NCBI GenBank assembly: GCA_023336765.1
Contig: JAMBLL010000345.1
Span: 1-5,670, forward strand
Length of the DNA: 5,670 nucleotides
Source of the DNA: Actinomycetes bacterium
GTDB taxonomy: Bacteria > Actinomycetota > Acidimicrobiia > Spongiisociales > UBA5794
Reading direction: 5' to 3'
The position numbers were made by a program, and so were the translations under genes. Numbering within the stretch: position 1 is the first letter of the stretch; each line of letters starts with the position of its first letter. Below, piece after piece: positions 4,943 to 5,670 of this stretch. Below the pieces are notes generated by a model. The model was not told where the DNA came from. It did no database searches and was given only the letters and a program-made list of their open reading frames with translations.

Positions 4943-5194
4943 GGGTTCTCCTCACAAACTCTCGGCCAAGCAATCGGGATTCTTCTGACAAGGACAAGGG
5001 ATTTCCCCGCTAGGCACCCTCTCCGACATGGTGTCTCATGGAGGGGATGCTGGATCAAAAAGGTCGAATCGTCCGACGGCACGCACTTACGCCGTGGTTC
5101 GTCGCGTCCGGGCAATCCCAGTTCGCCAGCATCCATGGGTTACCCGGATTGGCGAGTCCTCGGCGGCAATGCGCCTTGACCGTGAAGGAGTAGG
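4943..5194 (+). promoter_or_regulatory. Leader/promoter region of the molybdoenzyme gene
   Basis: This 252-bp non-coding region separates the regulator from the molybdoenzyme. It carries a tandem hexamer GACAAG-GACAAG (4987-4998), a hairpin ACGGC (5076-5080) with GCCGT (5091-5095), and a two-part inverted repeat: TCCGGG (5107-5112) with CCCGGA (5143-5148), enclosing CCCA (5117-5120) with TGGG (5136-5139). A TTGAC at 5176-5180 is too close to the ATG to be a useful -35. No convincing sigma70 pair, terminator or NarL heptamer pair was found. The region is the natural place for binding by the upstream response regulator, or for a structured 5' leader. Confidence 0.45.
5185..5190 (+). promoter_or_regulatory. 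Ribosome binding site of the molybdoenzyme gene
   Basis: AAGGAG lies 4 nt before the ATG at 5195. Spacing is slightly short, but no other start with a better site precedes the twin-arginine motif in this frame. Confidence 0.65.
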
Positions 5195-5670
5195 ATGTCC
5201 AAAACGTTTCTCGGGATACCAAACGTCACCCGCAGAGCTTTCGTCCAAGGAACCGCAGCAGTGGCGGGAACAGCGGCCGTTGCCAGTACGTTCCTGTTCA
5301 AGACGCTCGAAGGTGTGGCTGCCGCTGAGACCGTTGCCGCCGAGGGGCCAGTCGAGGACTTCATCGCGACCACGTGCTGGATCGGCAAGCAGGACTGCGG
5401 GATGATCGCACGGCGCATCGACGGTCGTGTCGTTAAATTCGAAGGTAATCCGACCAACCCTCGCAATGTGGGCACGCTGTGCCCAAAGGGCCAGGCACAG
5501 ATCCAAGCCGTCTACGACCCCAACAGGGTCAAGTGGCCCCTCATCCGTACGAATGGCAAAGGTGTCACTGGTGAATGGCGTAGGGCCTCGTGGGACGAGG
5601 CGCTCGACATCGTTGCTGAGAACGTCAATGAGGTCAGAGCGCGCAACCCCAAGCTCGTGCTCTGGCAGAA
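5195..5670 (+). CDS. Tat-exported molybdopterin oxidoreductase, DMSO reductase family (5' part)
   Basis: This gene gives 158 codons and continues past the window. Residues 11-17 (VTRRAFV) followed by an Ala-rich hydrophobic stretch (20-44) form a Tat signal, with likely cleavage near VAAAE (41-45). The N-terminal Fe-S domain follows: C61-WIGKQD-C68-GM, then IDGRVVKFEGNPTNPRN and VGTLCPKG with C96 and the electron-relay lysine K98. The family entry segment DPNRVKWPL and SWDEAL (132-137) come next. This is the catalytic alpha subunit of a complex iron-sulfur molybdoenzyme working outside the membrane. Standard members show CxxCxxxC; here the second position is G64, leaving only three of four cluster cysteines. 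The substrate cannot be told from this part. Arsenate reductase (ArrA), arsenite oxidase (ArxA), and reductases of selenium, sulfur or halogen oxyanions are all possible. The upstream sensor operon and nearby arsC make an arsenic oxyanion one reasonable guess. Electron-transfer and membrane-anchor subunits would be expected downstream. Confidence 0.88.
   Translation, partial: MSKTFLGIPNVTRRAFVQGTAAVAGTAAVASTFLFKTLEGVAAAETVAAEGPVEDFIATTCWIGKQDCGMIARRIDGRVVKFEGNPTNPRNVGTLCPKGQAQIQAVYDPNRVKWPLIRTNGKGVTGEWRRASWDEALDIVAENVNEVRARNPKLVLWQ

Noticed and set aside
5028..5405. 125-codon + strand frame overlapping the molybdoenzyme start
   Set aside because: It is out of frame with the molybdoenzyme, is Arg/Ser/Pro-rich without a motif, and overlaps the real gene by over 200 bp.
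1..5670. CRISPR array, insertion sequence or toxin-antitoxin pair
   Set aside because: No regularly spaced repeats, transposase-like frame with terminal repeats, or small two-gene toxin-antitoxin signature was seen.

Overview
The window is a moderately GC-rich bacterial segment, most likely from an actinomycete-type organism (Actinomycetota, perhaps an uncultured lineage). The reasons are a DUF2180-type mini zinc protein, an actinobacterial-style low-molecular-weight-phosphatase ArsC, Gly/Val/Arg-rich coding, and at least one start that may be leaderless. The taxonomic call is inference from gene content only.

Layout, left to right. Positions 1-150 hold the open 3' end of an unrecognised + strand gene. 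Positions 170-370 (+) encode a 66-residue DUF2180-like zinc protein. It converges on arsC (393-818, -), an arsenate reductase, and the 22-bp gap between them holds a strong hairpin that looks like a shared terminator. Positions 819-1566 have no convincing gene. They contain a tRNA 3'-end-like fragment (about 1274-1308) and several clusters of inverted repeats. tatA (1567-1767, -) encodes a small Tat translocase subunit. It diverges from a + strand operon of three overlapping genes: a PhnD/AioX-like lipoprotein (1849-2796), a HisKA_3-type sensor histidine kinase (2793-4253) and a NarL/LuxR-type response regulator (4250-4942). Both junctions are 4-bp ATGA overlaps. After a 252-bp leader with potential hairpins, a Tat-exported molybdopterin oxidoreductase begins (5195) and runs off the right edge.

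Working model (inference): the lipoprotein binds an oxyanion outside the membrane, the kinase relays this to the response regulator, and the regulator controls the molybdoenzyme. The enzyme needs Tat export, and a tatA gene sits next door. The layout parallels the AioX/AioS/AioR and ArxX/ArxS/ArxR arsenic-sensing systems, in which a PhnD-family periplasmic protein senses arsenite beside an arsenic molybdoenzyme. Here, however, the kinase and regulator belong to the NarX/NarL-like class rather than the sigma54-activator class. A nearby arsC fits an arsenic theme, but the substrate is not proven; selenium, sulfur, halogen-oxyanion or phosphorus-oxyanion chemistry remains possible. The molybdoenzyme also lacks one of the four expected Fe-S cysteines.
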